Shown one piece after another: positions 1-8,924 of a stretch of 64,000 bases of DNA. The DNA lies in assembly GCA_016201045.1 (NCBI GenBank), contig JACQDM010000001.1, forward strand, positions 62,001 through 126,000, given 5' to 3'. The stretch comes from Afipia sp. (lineage in GTDB: Bacteria; Pseudomonadota; Alphaproteobacteria; Rhizobiales; Xanthobacteraceae). The notes under the pieces were generated by a model. The model did no database searches, had not been told where the DNA came from, and saw only the letters and a program-made list of their open reading frames with translations. The first letter of the stretch is position 1; every line of letters begins with the position of its first letter. The position numbers and the translations under genes were made by a program.

Positions 1-1312
1 CCCACACCAGCGCATCGAGACGATCCGGCGAGCGGCCGGACGACAAGCCGCTCGCGCCGAAATCGCACATCTCGTCTTCGAGCGCCGTGAAATGGCCGGC
101 GTGTTTGACGCGGCCCTGTTCGTAAAGCGCGGCCACAGGTTCTGCGCGCAGATATTTTCCGCGTGTCGCCCGCACCGGCAGCACCGGCACGGTTGAATCG
201 ACCTCGGCGATCACGGCCTTCACCATCTCGCCGCCCTGATTGACTTCCGCGACCAGCGCATCGGCCTCACACCGCCGCCACAGCGCGATCGCTTTGGTGG
301 CCCACACTGATGGCGTCGCAGCCGAAATCGTGTCGTCGGCCAGAATATAGATCGCGCCGTCATTCGCGATGCCGGCAGCGACGATGCCGCAACTGTCCGC
401 GCGCTTGCTCGATGACGCCGGCGGATCGACCGCAACGACGATGCGCGCCAGAGATGGCGCTTCAGTTACGCGGCATTTTTCAAGCAACGCGCGCGACCAC
501 AACGCATCGCTGCGCTCCTCGATGATCTCGCCATCGAGTTCCTGACGTCCCAGCCGCGTGTCGCGGTACCGCGCCATCACGCTCTGCAGAAAATTCGGCG
601 CGAGGTGATAGGCATTCGCCCGCGTCGGCGCGTGCGTTACCACGCTGGTCGGATCGCACATCAGCCGTTTAATCAAAGCGTTCGGGCGCGGCGTCGTCGT
701 AATGAGCTGGCGCGGCTGCGATCCAAGCCGCAATCCGAATTGCAGCATGTCGAACGTCTCCTGCGCGTAACGCCACTTCGCAAGCTCATCCGACCATGCG
801 CAGGAAAATTGCGGGCCGCGCAGGCTTTCCGGATCTTCAGCGGAAAAAGCGTAAGCGACCGCGCCGTTATTCCATTCCAGCCGCTTGCGCGATGAAATCC
901 AGTCCGGCCGTTCGTCGCGGCGATGAACCGCAAGCAATCCCGCCACGCCCTCGATCATGATTTCGCGAACGTCGTGTTCGCTTTCCCCAACCAGCGCAAT
1001 ATTCGTCATCGGCGCAGCCGCCAGTGGAGCAAGCCCGAGCGCCTGCGCCCTCACCCATTCGGCACCTGCGCGAGTCTTGCCGGCGCCGCGCCCGCCGATC
1101 AGCAGCCATGTCAGCCACGGCGCGCCGTTCGGCGCGAGCCGCGGCGGCATCTGGTGATCGTGCGCGAACAGCGTCCAGTTGGCACCGAGCAGTTCAAGCT
1201 CGCGTTCACTCAGCTGGGTGAGGATGTACGTCCTTTGCTTCGCCGACAAGGATTTCCAGGCGTCGCGCGAGTTCGGATCGAAGCTCGTCGAGATTTCGTG
1301 GAATGGCGTCAT
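1..1312 (-). CDS. Phage/GTA-type terminase large subunit (partial)
   Basis: DNA-packaging motor ATPase/nuclease that loads DNA into phage-like heads. Read on the minus strand, the protein has a clear Walker A (GGRGAGKT) near residue 60, then ESLRGPQF and SDELAKWR, and a nuclease-type segment beginning VVAVDPP. It runs off the window at SPDRLDALVW, close to the usual C-terminus. The order LSERELELL, HQMPP, RGAGKTRAG matches what I know of the gene transfer agent gp2 terminases of Alphaproteobacteria. The ATG chosen overlaps the preceding gene by 107 bp. Homology begins around LSERELELL, so a shorter start is possible. The portal and capsid genes would lie beyond the left edge. Confidence 0.88.
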   Translation of the reverse strand, partial: MTPFHEISTSFDPNSRDAWKSLSAKQRTYILTQLSERELELLGANWTLFAHDHQMPPRLAPNGAPWLTWLLIGGRGAGKTRAGAEWVRAQALGLAPLAAAPMTNIALVGESEHDVREIMIEGVAGLLAVHRRDERPDWISSRKRLEWNNGAVAYAFSAEDPESLRGPQFSCAWSDELAKWRYAQETFDMLQFGLRLGSQPRQLITTTPRPNALIKRLMCDPTSVVTHAPTRANAYHLAPNFLQSVMARYRDTRLGRQELDGEIIEERSDALWSRALLEKCRVTEAPSLARIVVAVDPPASSSKRADSCGIVAAGIANDGAIYILADDTISAATPSVWATKAIALWRRCEADALVAEVNQGGEMVKAVIAEVDSTVPVLPVRATRGKYLRAEPVAALYEQGRVKHAGHFTALEDEMCDFGASGLSSGRSPDRLDALVW

Positions 1313-1748
1313 CGGCGGCTTTCGTCTTCTCCTCGGTCGCGGCGCGGTCCTGTTCGCGCAGCCGCATGATTTCCTTCAGCGTGCGCGCCAACGAGGCCAG
1401 CACGCGCGCGCGGCTCTCCGCCTCGCTGCGCAGCACCGGCGGAACACGCGAGACGCCGATGATGGATTCGATTTTCGACAATTCGCGCTCGATGGCGTTG
1501 GACACGCGCTCGATCAGCGAGGTTTCGGGACCGGGAGGCTCGGGATCGTTGAGCCGATCGACGGCAGAACGTTTCTGGGCCGGACGCGACGCGGCGAGCG
1601 AGTTCGCCGTGACCCGCGCAATCGCTTCGATAGCCGCGCTGTCGTCCGCGCTGACTTTCAAATTTTGTGCAGGCTCAAGCGTCAGCCTTGCACGCACGCG
1701 CCTTTCCCCTGCCGGCTTTGCTGCCGGTCTGGACGAAGGCTTTTTCAT
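1206..1748 (-). CDS. Hypothetical protein upstream of terminase; possible small terminase
   Basis: 180-residue, charged, largely helical protein with a Lys/Arg/Pro-rich N-terminus (MKKPSSRPAAK) and a long helical stretch, probably coiled coil, from about residue 80 to 165. No catalytic motif is seen. It lies immediately upstream of the large terminase on the same strand and overlaps its start. By position it could be the DNA-recognition (small terminase) subunit, as gp1 is in gene transfer agents. That is inference from location and helical character, not from sequence recognition. No convincing ribosome binding site precedes the ATG. Confidence 0.6.
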   Translation of the reverse strand: MKKPSSRPAAKPAGERRVRARLTLEPAQNLKVSADDSAAIEAIARVTANSLAASRPAQKRSAVDRLNDPEPPGPETSLIERVSNAIERELSKIESIIGVSRVPPVLRSEAESRARVLASLARTLKEIMRLREQDRAATEEKTKAADDAIPRNLDELRSELARRLEILVGEAKDVHPHPAE

Positions 1749-1807
1749 CGGTAGACAAATCCAATTCGGGAATTCGCGCGGAATTCCCGATCAGTTCCGG
1801 CGCTGTA

Positions 1808-2020
1808 TCACGTCCGGAAGAAGATGAACCATACGATGCTCAGCACGAACACGGCGGCTACCGTGCTGATGGTCAAGAGCGCAAGTATCGAAGGCCCCGG
1901 CTCCGCGCTACGCGCCTCCTGCGCCGTCTCGACGATGCGGCCTTCGGATTTCGCCGCTGCCGCTTTCGTTCGGATGCGGCGTGCCGCAGGCTTTGTGCCT
2001 ATCGCTTTGATTGTTGCCAT
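1808..2020 (-). CDS. Small single-pass membrane protein, predicted EcfG regulon
   Basis: 70-residue protein. The N-terminal 45 residues are basic and polar (MATIKAIGTKPAARR). They are followed by one strong membrane segment (about residues 46-67, ILALLTISTVAAVFVLSIVW) ending FIFFRT, so it is a tail-anchored type membrane protein. A GTGAGGG ribosome binding site precedes the ATG. A consensus stress promoter (GGAAC-N16-CGTT) sits 48 bp upstream on the same strand, so expression in the general stress response is likely. Function is not recognised. Confidence 0.65.
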   Translation of the reverse strand: MATIKAIGTKPAARRIRTKAAAAKSEGRIVETAQEARSAEPGPSILALLTISTVAAVFVLSIVWFIFFRT

Positions 2021-2067
2021 ATCGCCCTCACTTCACTGAACGCGCTTGCGCGCGGGTCTGTGCGGGC

Positions 2068-2092
2068 AACGCGAGACGATGAATGAAGTTCC
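2068..2092 (-). promoter_or_regulatory. EcfG-type (general stress) promoter
   Basis: On the minus strand the sequence reads GGAAC, 16 bases, CGTT. This is the established -35/-10 consensus of the alphaproteobacterial general stress sigma factor EcfG. It lies 48 bp upstream of the small membrane protein gene and points at it. Confidence 0.7.
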
Positions 2093-2216
2093 GAAGCCGC
2101 GAGAGAGCCGCGACGTCTTCAGACGCAAGTATCGAGCATGCGTGAAACCTATAGCGTCAGCGTCACGCTGTCAAGGACTATTTTCCTAGGTCTGCAATCG
2201 CTGAAAAAACAGCGGC

Positions 2217-2429
2217 TTACTTCGCTTTGCAGACGCCGGATTGCTGCCGCTCGCGAATGGTTCTGTCGCACCAGCCCGAACAGCCGCCCTGCTTGTTGCC
2301 GCCGCCGAGCTTCTGGCAAGCCGCTATGCAGGTTTCATAGGTGCAAGTGACCGCGTTGGCCGGTGCGTTGCCGGCAAGAAACACAAACACCAGCGCGCCA
2401 AAACCGAATATCGAACCCAGCCGAACCAT
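2217..2429 (-). CDS. Small secreted cysteine-rich protein with twin CX3C motifs
   Basis: 70-residue precursor. Residues 1-26 form a classical signal peptide (MVRLGSIFGFGALVFVFLAG, then NAPANA). The mature part has six cysteines in the pattern C-x4-C-x3-C-x11-C-x3-C-x12-C, so it contains two CX3C units 11 residues apart. That spacing is typical of disulfide-braced helical hairpins. The internal ATG at 2429 is preferred to an in-frame upstream start because it has a GGAGG ribosome binding site and yields a clean signal peptide. Family not recognised; periplasmic location is inferred. Confidence 0.6.
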   Translation of the reverse strand: MVRLGSIFGFGALVFVFLAGNAPANAVTCTYETCIAACQKLGGGNKQGGCSGWCDRTIRERQQSGVCKAK

Positions 2430-2611
2430 GAAAGCCTCCAGCTTTTTTGTGCAAATATTTTGCGGGGATATTTCAGCACCGATGCGCGCTGACTTCAATC
2501 GCGGGTTTGCCGTCATGGGTCGCGCAGTTGCGGCTGCGAAGGATCGAAAAATCCGCGATCCACATTTTCGCCATTCGATTCCAAGTCCGTCACCGTTTCG
2601 CCATTGCGCGG

Positions 2612-2845
2612 TTACCGGGCACCTTCACGGCGGAAGAACGCCGGGTCGTTGAGCGCCTTGGTGAGACCCTCGACCATGTCGGCGGCGCCCTCGTCTTCGC
2701 TGGCATCGAGCAGCTCCCACATCTTGCGAAGGTTGGCGCGCATCGGTGCCTTCAGCGACGGATCGCGCTCGATCAAAGTGCGCGCGATGCAGAACGCAAT
2801 CGCCTCGATGCCGAGTTTGGTCTGTTCGATTGTGGGCTTTGACAT
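2612..2845 (-). CDS. Small hypothetical cytoplasmic protein
   Basis: 77-residue, predominantly helical soluble protein beginning MSKPTIEQTKLGIEAI. It has no signal peptide, cysteine cluster or known motif. The start was placed at the ATG preceded by GGAGCC rather than at a longer in-frame start, whose extension looks non-coding. It stands alone between the twin-CX3C protein and the MFS exporter. Function unknown. Confidence 0.55.
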   Translation of the reverse strand: MSKPTIEQTKLGIEAIAFCIARTLIERDPSLKAPMRANLRKMWELLDASEDEGAADMVEGLTKALNDPAFFRREGAR

Positions 2846-3018
2846 GGCTGGCTCCGTTCGCCGCATCGATCTGCGGCGCATGAGAAATGAAAATGGGTTC
2901 GCCGCGCTGCCGATCGGCAACCGAACCGGGATGGCCTTGAGATACCCGATTGTGCGATGCGCGCGCTACAGCTAATCGGCCAGAGAATCGGATTTTACTT
3001 CCGCCGCAGTCCCGAACG

Positions 3019-4623
3019 TTACTCAGCCGGCTCCGCCGCCGGAATTTTCGCAGGCCCGGCGAGCGGGCGCTCTTCCATGATCGTGTAAAGCGCGGCAGCG
3101 GATGCGAGCATCAACCCTGCGGTCGCGAACACATAGCGGAATGCCGACACCATGTCGGCAGCGGAAATCGCATGCTTGGTGCCGGCATGCTGTTCGACGC
3201 CAATCGAGATATTGCGCCCGAGCACCGCAAGAAGGATCGCGGTGAACACTGCAACCGAGAACGATGCCATCAGCGCGCGGAAGAAATTCATCGCGCCGGT
3301 TGCGGTGCCGACCTGAGCGCGCGCAACCGCATTCTGGATCGACACGACGCTGAGCGGAAACACCGTGCCGAGACCGACGGCGAACACCGACAGCAGTGCA
3401 AGCATCGGCACGAGCGACAGCGGCGTCGCGGTCGCAAGCACGAACGCGGCGACCGCCGACATCGACGCGCCGAAGATCGTCGCGCGCTTGTAGTGCGCCA
3501 TGCGAACCATCGCACGGCCCGCCGCCCATGCACCGAGCACGGACACCGCGACGAGCGGGATCAGCGCGGCTCCGGCTTCGGCCGCCGACAGGCCGTACAC
3601 GACCTCGTAGTAGAGCGGCATGTGAACGGTTAGCCCGATCATCGCGCCCATCGCGCAGCCGCCCGCGATCATCGCGTAGGGCACCACCGTGCCGCCGAGC
3701 AGCGGAATCGGGAGGAACGGTTCTTCAGTTCGGCGCGCGTGCCAGACGAACGCGGCGGCAAGCGCAACGGCCGACCCGACCATCGCGAGAATCGTCGGCG
3801 ACGCCCAAGCGAAGCGATTGCCGCCCCATGTCAGTACCAAGAGAAACACCACTGCCGCAGCCATAAGCAGCACGCCGCCGATCCAGTCGAGCTTGCGGCG
3901 GCGATGGAAGACGGGAATGTTTTTCATGCGCGGCAGAAGCAATGCAAGCGACAGAATGCCGAGCGGAAGGTTGATCCAGAAAATCACCGACCAATGCAGA
4001 TGTTCGGCAATGAGTCCGCCGAGAATTGGACCGCCGATTCCGGCCGACACCCACACCGAACTGAAATAGGCCTGATACTGTCCGCGCTCGCGCGGCGTTA
4101 CCACATCCGAAATCACGATCTGCACCAGCGGCAGGATTCCGCCGCCGCCGATGCCTTGAAGGGCACGCGCAAAAATCAGCGTCAGCATGTTCGGCGCGAG
4201 TGCGCAGGCGACCGATCCGAGCAGAAACAGCGTCATCGAAATCACGATCATCGCGCGGCGGCCATAGATGTCGCTGAGCGTGCCGTAGACCGGCGACACC
4301 GCCGTCGATGCCAGAAGATAGGCGGTGATGACCCACGACAGGTTGTTTACGTCGTTGAACTGGCGGCCGATGGTCGGCAGTGCGGTCGCCACGATGGTTT
4401 GATCGAGTGCCGTCAGGAACATCGTCAGCATCAGGCTGAGGAGAACGGTGCGTACTTCGGCTTTGTCGAGCGAAGGTGCAGGCACGATCGGCGGCGCGTC
4501 GACGACGTCGATGACTTCGGTTGCCAGATGCGAGATTTCCTGCGCCGTCTCGTCGGACAAATCGTATGTGTCGGCCGCATCCACGCTTCGCGCGTTCAGG
4601 CCCTGTCGTTCAGTTCTGCTCAT
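3019..4623 (-). CDS. MFS multidrug exporter, DHA2 (EmrB/QacA) family
   Basis: 534-residue inner-membrane drug:proton antiporter of the 14-helix DHA2 branch. A hydrophilic N-terminus of about 55 residues precedes the first helix. DQTIVATALP lies in helix 1, as in EmrB/QacA relatives. Motif A appears as GTLSDIYGRRAM after helix 2, and motif C as GIGGPILGG in helix 5. The length and central hydrophilic loop fit the 14-helix subfamily. No periplasmic adaptor gene is adjacent, so it may work alone as QacA does. The substrate cannot be read from sequence. Confidence 0.92.
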   Translation of the reverse strand: MSRTERQGLNARSVDAADTYDLSDETAQEISHLATEVIDVVDAPPIVPAPSLDKAEVRTVLLSLMLTMFLTALDQTIVATALPTIGRQFNDVNNLSWVITAYLLASTAVSPVYGTLSDIYGRRAMIVISMTLFLLGSVACALAPNMLTLIFARALQGIGGGGILPLVQIVISDVVTPRERGQYQAYFSSVWVSAGIGGPILGGLIAEHLHWSVIFWINLPLGILSLALLLPRMKNIPVFHRRRKLDWIGGVLLMAAAVVFLLVLTWGGNRFAWASPTILAMVGSAVALAAAFVWHARRTEEPFLPIPLLGGTVVPYAMIAGGCAMGAMIGLTVHMPLYYEVVYGLSAAEAGAALIPLVAVSVLGAWAAGRAMVRMAHYKRATIFGASMSAVAAFVLATATPLSLVPMLALLSVFAVGLGTVFPLSVVSIQNAVARAQVGTATGAMNFFRALMASFSVAVFTAILLAVLGRNISIGVEQHAGTKHAISAADMVSAFRYVFATAGLMLASAAALYTIMEERPLAGPAKIPAAEPAE

Positions 4624-4724
4624 GAAGCCGGTGGGAAGAGAAGGAATGGATGCGCAAGTTTTAGCGCGTGCAACTGCGATTCATAAGCCACGCACCTGCA
4701 TGGGTGGTTCACGCAGAGAGAGCA

Positions 4725-5243
4725 TCACGCTTTTGTGGGCCGGTTTTTCAGCCGCGCGCGCTTTGGAATGACGCTCGGCCATTTGACGATATGGTCTTCG
4801 AGATCGGCGACCGGAATCTGGTCTTCGGTCGCATGCACCCTGCCGCGCACCGACACACCGGCTTCATGCACGGTGTTGGGATCGCCGGATATCAGCGGAT
4901 GCCACCAGTATAGATCGCGGCCTTCGGCGACGAGTTTGTAGCCGCAACTCGGCGGCAGCCAGTTCAGCGTACGGACGTTTTCGGGCGTGAGCCGGACGCA
5001 GTCGGCGACCTTCTTGGAGCGGTTCGCATAGTCCTTGCAGGCGCACAAACCGGCGTCGAGCAGCGTGCATGAAATGTGGGTGAAATAGATCTTTCCTGTG
5101 TCCTCGTCTTCGAGCTTCTCCAGACAGCAGCGCGCGCAGCCGTCGCACAGGCTTTCCCATTCGGCGTCGGACATCTGTTCCAACGTCTTGGTTTTCCAGA
5201 AGAATCCGGCCTGTTTGGACGGCGCGCGCGTGGGCGCGCTCAT
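4725..5243 (-). CDS. YcgN/YkgJ-family cysteine-cluster protein
   Basis: 172-residue soluble protein of the YcgN (UPF0260) family. The N-terminal half carries the family cysteine cluster: CDGCARCC at residues 33-40, then further cysteines in [15 protein letters not shown] and VADC. This arrangement is expected to bind metal, probably zinc. LPPSCGYKL and [10 protein letters not shown] are also characteristic of the family. The biochemical role of these proteins is not established. It stands alone, divergent from the penicillin-binding protein gene. Confidence 0.88.
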   Translation of the reverse strand: MSAPTRAPSKQAGFFWKTKTLEQMSDAEWESLCDGCARCCLEKLEDEDTGKIYFTHISCTLLDAGLCACKDYANRSKKVADCVRLTPENVRTLNWLPPSCGYKLVAEGRDLYWWHPLISGDPNTVHEAGVSVRGRVHATEDQIPVADLEDHIVKWPSVIPKRARLKNRPTKA

Positions 5244-5336
5244 GGCCGATTTTCCGGTTTTGCAGCGAAAATCACGCTCCGCACGAATTCACCTTCAGCT
5301 TAAAAAATCCAGCAGCGCCATTGGTTTATGCCCCTC

Positions 5337-5362
5337 AACCGGCTACAAGAATGGCCTGTTCC
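5337..5362 (-). promoter_or_regulatory. Possible EcfG-type promoter for the YcgN-family gene
   Basis: The minus strand reads GGAAC, 17 bases, GGTT, about 94 bp upstream of the YcgN-family start. The -35 is perfect. The -10 differs from CGTT at its first, less conserved base, so this is only a weak candidate. Confidence 0.3.
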
Positions 5363-5478
5363 GGCGCGGCACAACCGACTTGTAAAGCGCCTTGGGAATA
5401 TCGCAAATCGATATCAAGAACTAAGCAGCGCTTTTCGTCCGGCGAATCTTTCGCCACGACATTCGATCAAGGGTTCCG

Positions 5479-7740
5479 GTGCGCCAGATCGTGCCCAAAG
5501 AATTGAAGAAATGGTTCCGGAATTTCTTTCTGGACCTCGATGCGCGCATCGATTCTTCGCTGTTCAACTCCGCCGTCGGCCTGCGCGAACTGTACGAGCG
5601 CTTTTCGACCTTCATGGACCGCTTCTATGTGGGCCGCTGGAAGCGCTGGGTCATTATCGAACCCCTATCGGAAGGAACCACTATCGGCCTCGTCGGCATG
5701 ATCCTGATGCTGGCGCTCGCGATTCCGGCGTTTCGCGAAACCTCAGATGAAGACTGGCTGAAGAAATCCGATCTCGCGGTGACATTTCTCGATCGTTACG
5801 GCAATCCGATCGGCAGCCGCGGCATCAAGCACAACGACTCGATTCCGCTGGAGGATTTCCCGGACCACCTGATCAAGGCGACTCTGGCGACTGAAGACCG
5901 CCGCTTCTATGATCACTTCGGCATCGACTTTCCGGGTCTTGCACGCGCGCTCGTGACGAACGCACAGGCCGGCGGCGTGCGGCAGGGCGGCTCGTCGATC
6001 ACGCAGCAGCTTGCCAAAAACTTGTTCCTTAACAACGAGCGCACCATCGAGCGAAAGGTCAAGGAAGCGTTCCTTGCAATCTGGCTTGAGACGCGGCTCA
6101 CCAAAAACGAAATTCTCAAACTCTATCTCGACCGCGCCTATATGGGCGGCGGCACCTTCGGCGTCGATGGTGCTGCGCATTTCTACTTCAACAAATCAGC
6201 GCGCGACGTGAATCTTGCGGAAGCCGCGATGCTCGCCGGCCTGTTCAAGGCCCCGACGCGTTATGCGCCTCACATCAACCTGCCCGCCGCACGCGCTCGC
6301 GCCAACGTCGTGCTCGACAATTTAGTCGATGCGGGGTTCATGACTGAAGGCCAGGTGTTCGGCGCACGCCGCAATCCTGCCGTCGCCGTCGATCGCCGCG
6401 AGGAAGTCTCGCCGAACTACTATCTCGACTACGCGTTCGACGAGATGCGTAAACTCGTCCAGACGTTCCCGAAGAGCTACACCGAACGCGTATTCGTGGT
6501 GCGCACCGCAATCGACATGAACGTGCAGAAGGCGGCTGAAGATACCGTTGAAAATAAGCTGCGGCAGTACGGCCGCGACTACCACGCCACGCAATCTGCG
6601 CTGGTGCTGGCCGATCTCGACGGTGGCGTTCGTGCGATGGTGGGTGGCCGCGACTACGGCTCGAGCCAGTTCAATCGCGCCACCGATGCAATGCGGCAGC
6701 CGGGTTCATCGTTCAAACCGTATGTCTACACCACCGCTCTGATGAACGGCTTTACGCCGAAATCGATCATCGTCGACGGTCCGGTCTGCATCGGCAACTG
6801 GTGTCCGCAAAACTACGGTCATTCGTATTCGGGTGCTGTGACACTGACGCAGGCTATCACCCGCTCGATCAACGTGGTGCCTGTGAAACTGTCGATTGCG
6901 ATGGGTGGCAAGGGCGGTCCGAAAGCCGGCCGCGCAATGATTGTTGCAACGGCACGTAAATTCGGAATCAAGGCACCATTGCCCGATACGCCTTCGCTAC
7001 CTATCGGCTCCGACGAAGTCAGCGTTATCGAGCACGCCGTCGCTTACGCTACTTTCCCGAACAAAGGTAAAGCAGTAACACCGCACGCGGTCCTCGAAGT
7101 GCGCACGGGTGCCGGAGATCTCGTCTGGCGATGGGACCGCGACGGGCCGAAACCGACGCAAGCCATTCCGGCTTCTACTGCTGCCGACATGGCCGGTATG
7201 ATGAGCCACGTTGTCGAAGAGGGAACGGCGCGGCGCGCGCAACTCGATGGCATTCCGGCCGCGGGCAAAACCGGCACCACGAACTCGTATCGTGACGCGT
7301 GGTTCGTCGGCTACACCGGAAACTTCACGATGGCAGTCTGGTATGGTAACGACGACTATTCGCCGACCAACCGCATGACGGGCGGCTCCCTCCCCGCGCA
7401 GACATGGCACGATGTCATGGTCGTTGCGCATCAGGGCGTGGAGATCAAAGACATCGCAGGCATCGGTGCTGGCGTCAGACGGCCGCAGGCTGCAATCATT
7501 CCGACGACTCCTGGCGCGCGTCCGGTCTCTGCCAGTATCGGTCCGCCGCCAATTCTTACCCGCAAAGGTGCAAACATTCTGGTGCGTGTCGAAAAGCTTT
7601 TCGAGGACGCGTCAAAGGCGGAAGCAGCAACAGGCAAATCGTCGTCGAATGAGACAACGAAACCTGCTTTGTCCAATGCAGTGGAGAGTTTCGCATCGGC
7701 GACGCCTGACTTTGCGGCCCCATCTCCGCGCAAGAATTGA
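5479..7740 (+). CDS. Class A penicillin-binding protein (PBP1a type)
   Basis: 753-residue bifunctional peptidoglycan synthase anchored in the inner membrane. A cytoplasmic stretch of about 65 residues precedes one membrane segment (residues 69-85). The GT51 glycosyltransferase domain spans about residues 125-300, with the catalytic Glu139 in EDRRFYDHFGID and GGSSITQQLAKN. The transpeptidase domain has S410-S-F-K413, S463-I-N465 and K597-T-G599. The last 90 residues are a Pro/Ala-rich tail. The GTG at 5479 was taken because it allows a full cytoplasmic tail; no strong ribosome binding site is visible. It is followed after 24 bp by the DUF1214/DUF1254 genes on the same strand. Confidence 0.93.
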   Translation: MRQIVPKELKKWFRNFFLDLDARIDSSLFNSAVGLRELYERFSTFMDRFYVGRWKRWVIIEPLSEGTTIGLVGMILMLALAIPAFRETSDEDWLKKSDLAVTFLDRYGNPIGSRGIKHNDSIPLEDFPDHLIKATLATEDRRFYDHFGIDFPGLARALVTNAQAGGVRQGGSSITQQLAKNLFLNNERTIERKVKEAFLAIWLETRLTKNEILKLYLDRAYMGGGTFGVDGAAHFYFNKSARDVNLAEAAMLAGLFKAPTRYAPHINLPAARARANVVLDNLVDAGFMTEGQVFGARRNPAVAVDRREEVSPNYYLDYAFDEMRKLVQTFPKSYTERVFVVRTAIDMNVQKAAEDTVENKLRQYGRDYHATQSALVLADLDGGVRAMVGGRDYGSSQFNRATDAMRQPGSSFKPYVYTTALMNGFTPKSIIVDGPVCIGNWCPQNYGHSYSGAVTLTQAITRSINVVPVKLSIAMGGKGGPKAGRAMIVATARKFGIKAPLPDTPSLPIGSDEVSVIEHAVAYATFPNKGKAVTPHAVLEVRTGAGDLVWRWDRDGPKPTQAIPASTAADMAGMMSHVVEEGTARRAQLDGIPAAGKTGTTNSYRDAWFVGYTGNFTMAVWYGNDDYSPTNRMTGGSLPAQTWHDVMVVAHQGVEIKDIAGIGAGVRRPQAAIIPTTPGARPVSASIGPPPILTRKGANILVRVEKLFEDASKAEAATGKSSSNETTKPALSNAVESFASATPDFAAPSPRKN

Positions 7741-7764
7741 TCCGAGCATGACGATGCCAGTCCC

Positions 7765-8343
7765 GTGCGCTTGATTGTCCTTGCACTCGTTACGCTTTTT
7801 GTAGCAACCGTTGTCGGTCTGGGATTGACCTGGACGACAGCAACGCGCGGCGTCGATGTCGGCACGATCACAATCGGCGCATGGACGGCGCGTCCGAAAA
7901 CCGGGACCAGCAGCATTGATCCATATTCGCGCGCAGCGATCGCGCGCAGCGGCGAGCTGCCTGTCGGCACCGGAGACGGCGTCACCTTCACCGCACTCAA
8001 GGACGATTCCGGCCGCACGCTCGACGGACGGTGCGATATTGTCATCAAAGGCGTCACGCCGCCGGCCCGATTCTGGACACTAACGCTCTACAACTCGAAA
8101 GGCGAACTCGTCGCCAACACCCTGCAGCGCTACGGTTTCACCAGTCAGGAGATAGTCCGCGCATCCGACGGCTCCTTCGAAATTCGTATCGCGGCACGCC
8201 CGCGCTCCGGAAATTGGCTGCCGACCGGCGGGATCGACCGCTACTCGCTAATGCTTCGTCTTTACGATACGCCGGTTGGCGTGGCGACGCGTTCACAGAA
8301 GGACGCTCCGATGCCCTCTATCGCGACGGCTGGCTGCACATGA
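7765..8343 (+). CDS. DUF1214 domain protein
   Basis: 192-residue envelope protein. An N-terminal signal or membrane segment (residues 1-22, start codon GTG) is followed by a DUF1214 beta-sandwich, recognisable from FWTLTLYNSKGELVAN and the later ARPRSGNWLPTGG. The family is usually paired with DUF1254, and here the next gene starts inside its stop codon (ATGA overlap), so the two are translationally coupled. The role is not established. Its position directly after the PBP gene suggests shared transcription, which is inference. Confidence 0.85.
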   Translation: MRLIVLALVTLFVATVVGLGLTWTTATRGVDVGTITIGAWTARPKTGTSSIDPYSRAAIARSGELPVGTGDGVTFTALKDDSGRTLDGRCDIVIKGVTPPARFWTLTLYNSKGELVANTLQRYGFTSQEIVRASDGSFEIRIAARPRSGNWLPTGGIDRYSLMLRLYDTPVGVATRSQKDAPMPSIATAGCT

Positions 8344-8906
8344 TCCGCTGGGCGTTTGCAATTTTCGGAGGCATTTTGCTCGGTGGCGTCGTTCATCTGG
8401 TAAGCGTATTGGCGCTGCCCCGTGTTGCGTCGCTTGACGCATACTCCCGTCTTGCCTCGGTGACGAAGGTCAACGCTGTGACACCGATCCCGCCGCCACT
8501 GCCGAACAGCGCGCCGATGCCGTTCATGGATCCGGCCTTTGCGAGCGCAGTGTGCCGTTACGATCTGTCTGGCGGGCCAATCAAGCTAACCGTGCCGGTC
8601 AGTCAGGCCTACACGTCCGTCTCGTTCTATACGCGCAGTGAAATCGCGTACTACGCGATCAACGATCGCTCCGCCGGACGCAAGGTGATCGAGCTCGATC
8701 TGATGACCGAAGCCCAGCATAACGATCTGCCTGAAGAGGAAGACGTTACCTCCGCCGACCGGCTGATCATCGATTCGCCAACGGCAACGGGGCTCATCGT
8801 CATGAAGGCTCTTGCGCCGGAGCCTGGCCTCATGGCGCAGGCGCAAGCGTCGCTGGCAGCAGCAACTTGCTCGGTGCAGACAGACGCGCCGCAGGCAAAG
8901 CGATAA
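8340..8906 (+). CDS. DUF1254-type membrane-anchored protein
   Basis: 188-residue protein starting at an ATG that overlaps the stop of the DUF1214 gene. An N-terminal membrane anchor or signal (MIRWAFAIFGGILLGGVVHL) precedes a soluble domain, with FYTRSEIAYYAINDRSAG typical of the short DUF1254 proteins found next to DUF1214. An in-frame extension upstream exists but overlaps the previous gene by about 300 bp and looks non-coding. Presumably the two proteins work together at the periplasmic face of the membrane; the activity is unknown. Confidence 0.82.
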   Translation: MIRWAFAIFGGILLGGVVHLVSVLALPRVASLDAYSRLASVTKVNAVTPIPPPLPNSAPMPFMDPAFASAVCRYDLSGGPIKLTVPVSQAYTSVSFYTRSEIAYYAINDRSAGRKVIELDLMTEAQHNDLPEEEDVTSADRLIIDSPTATGLIVMKALAPEPGLMAQAQASLAAATCSVQTDAPQAKR

Positions 8907-8924
8907 TCTGATATTGCGAGCTTT

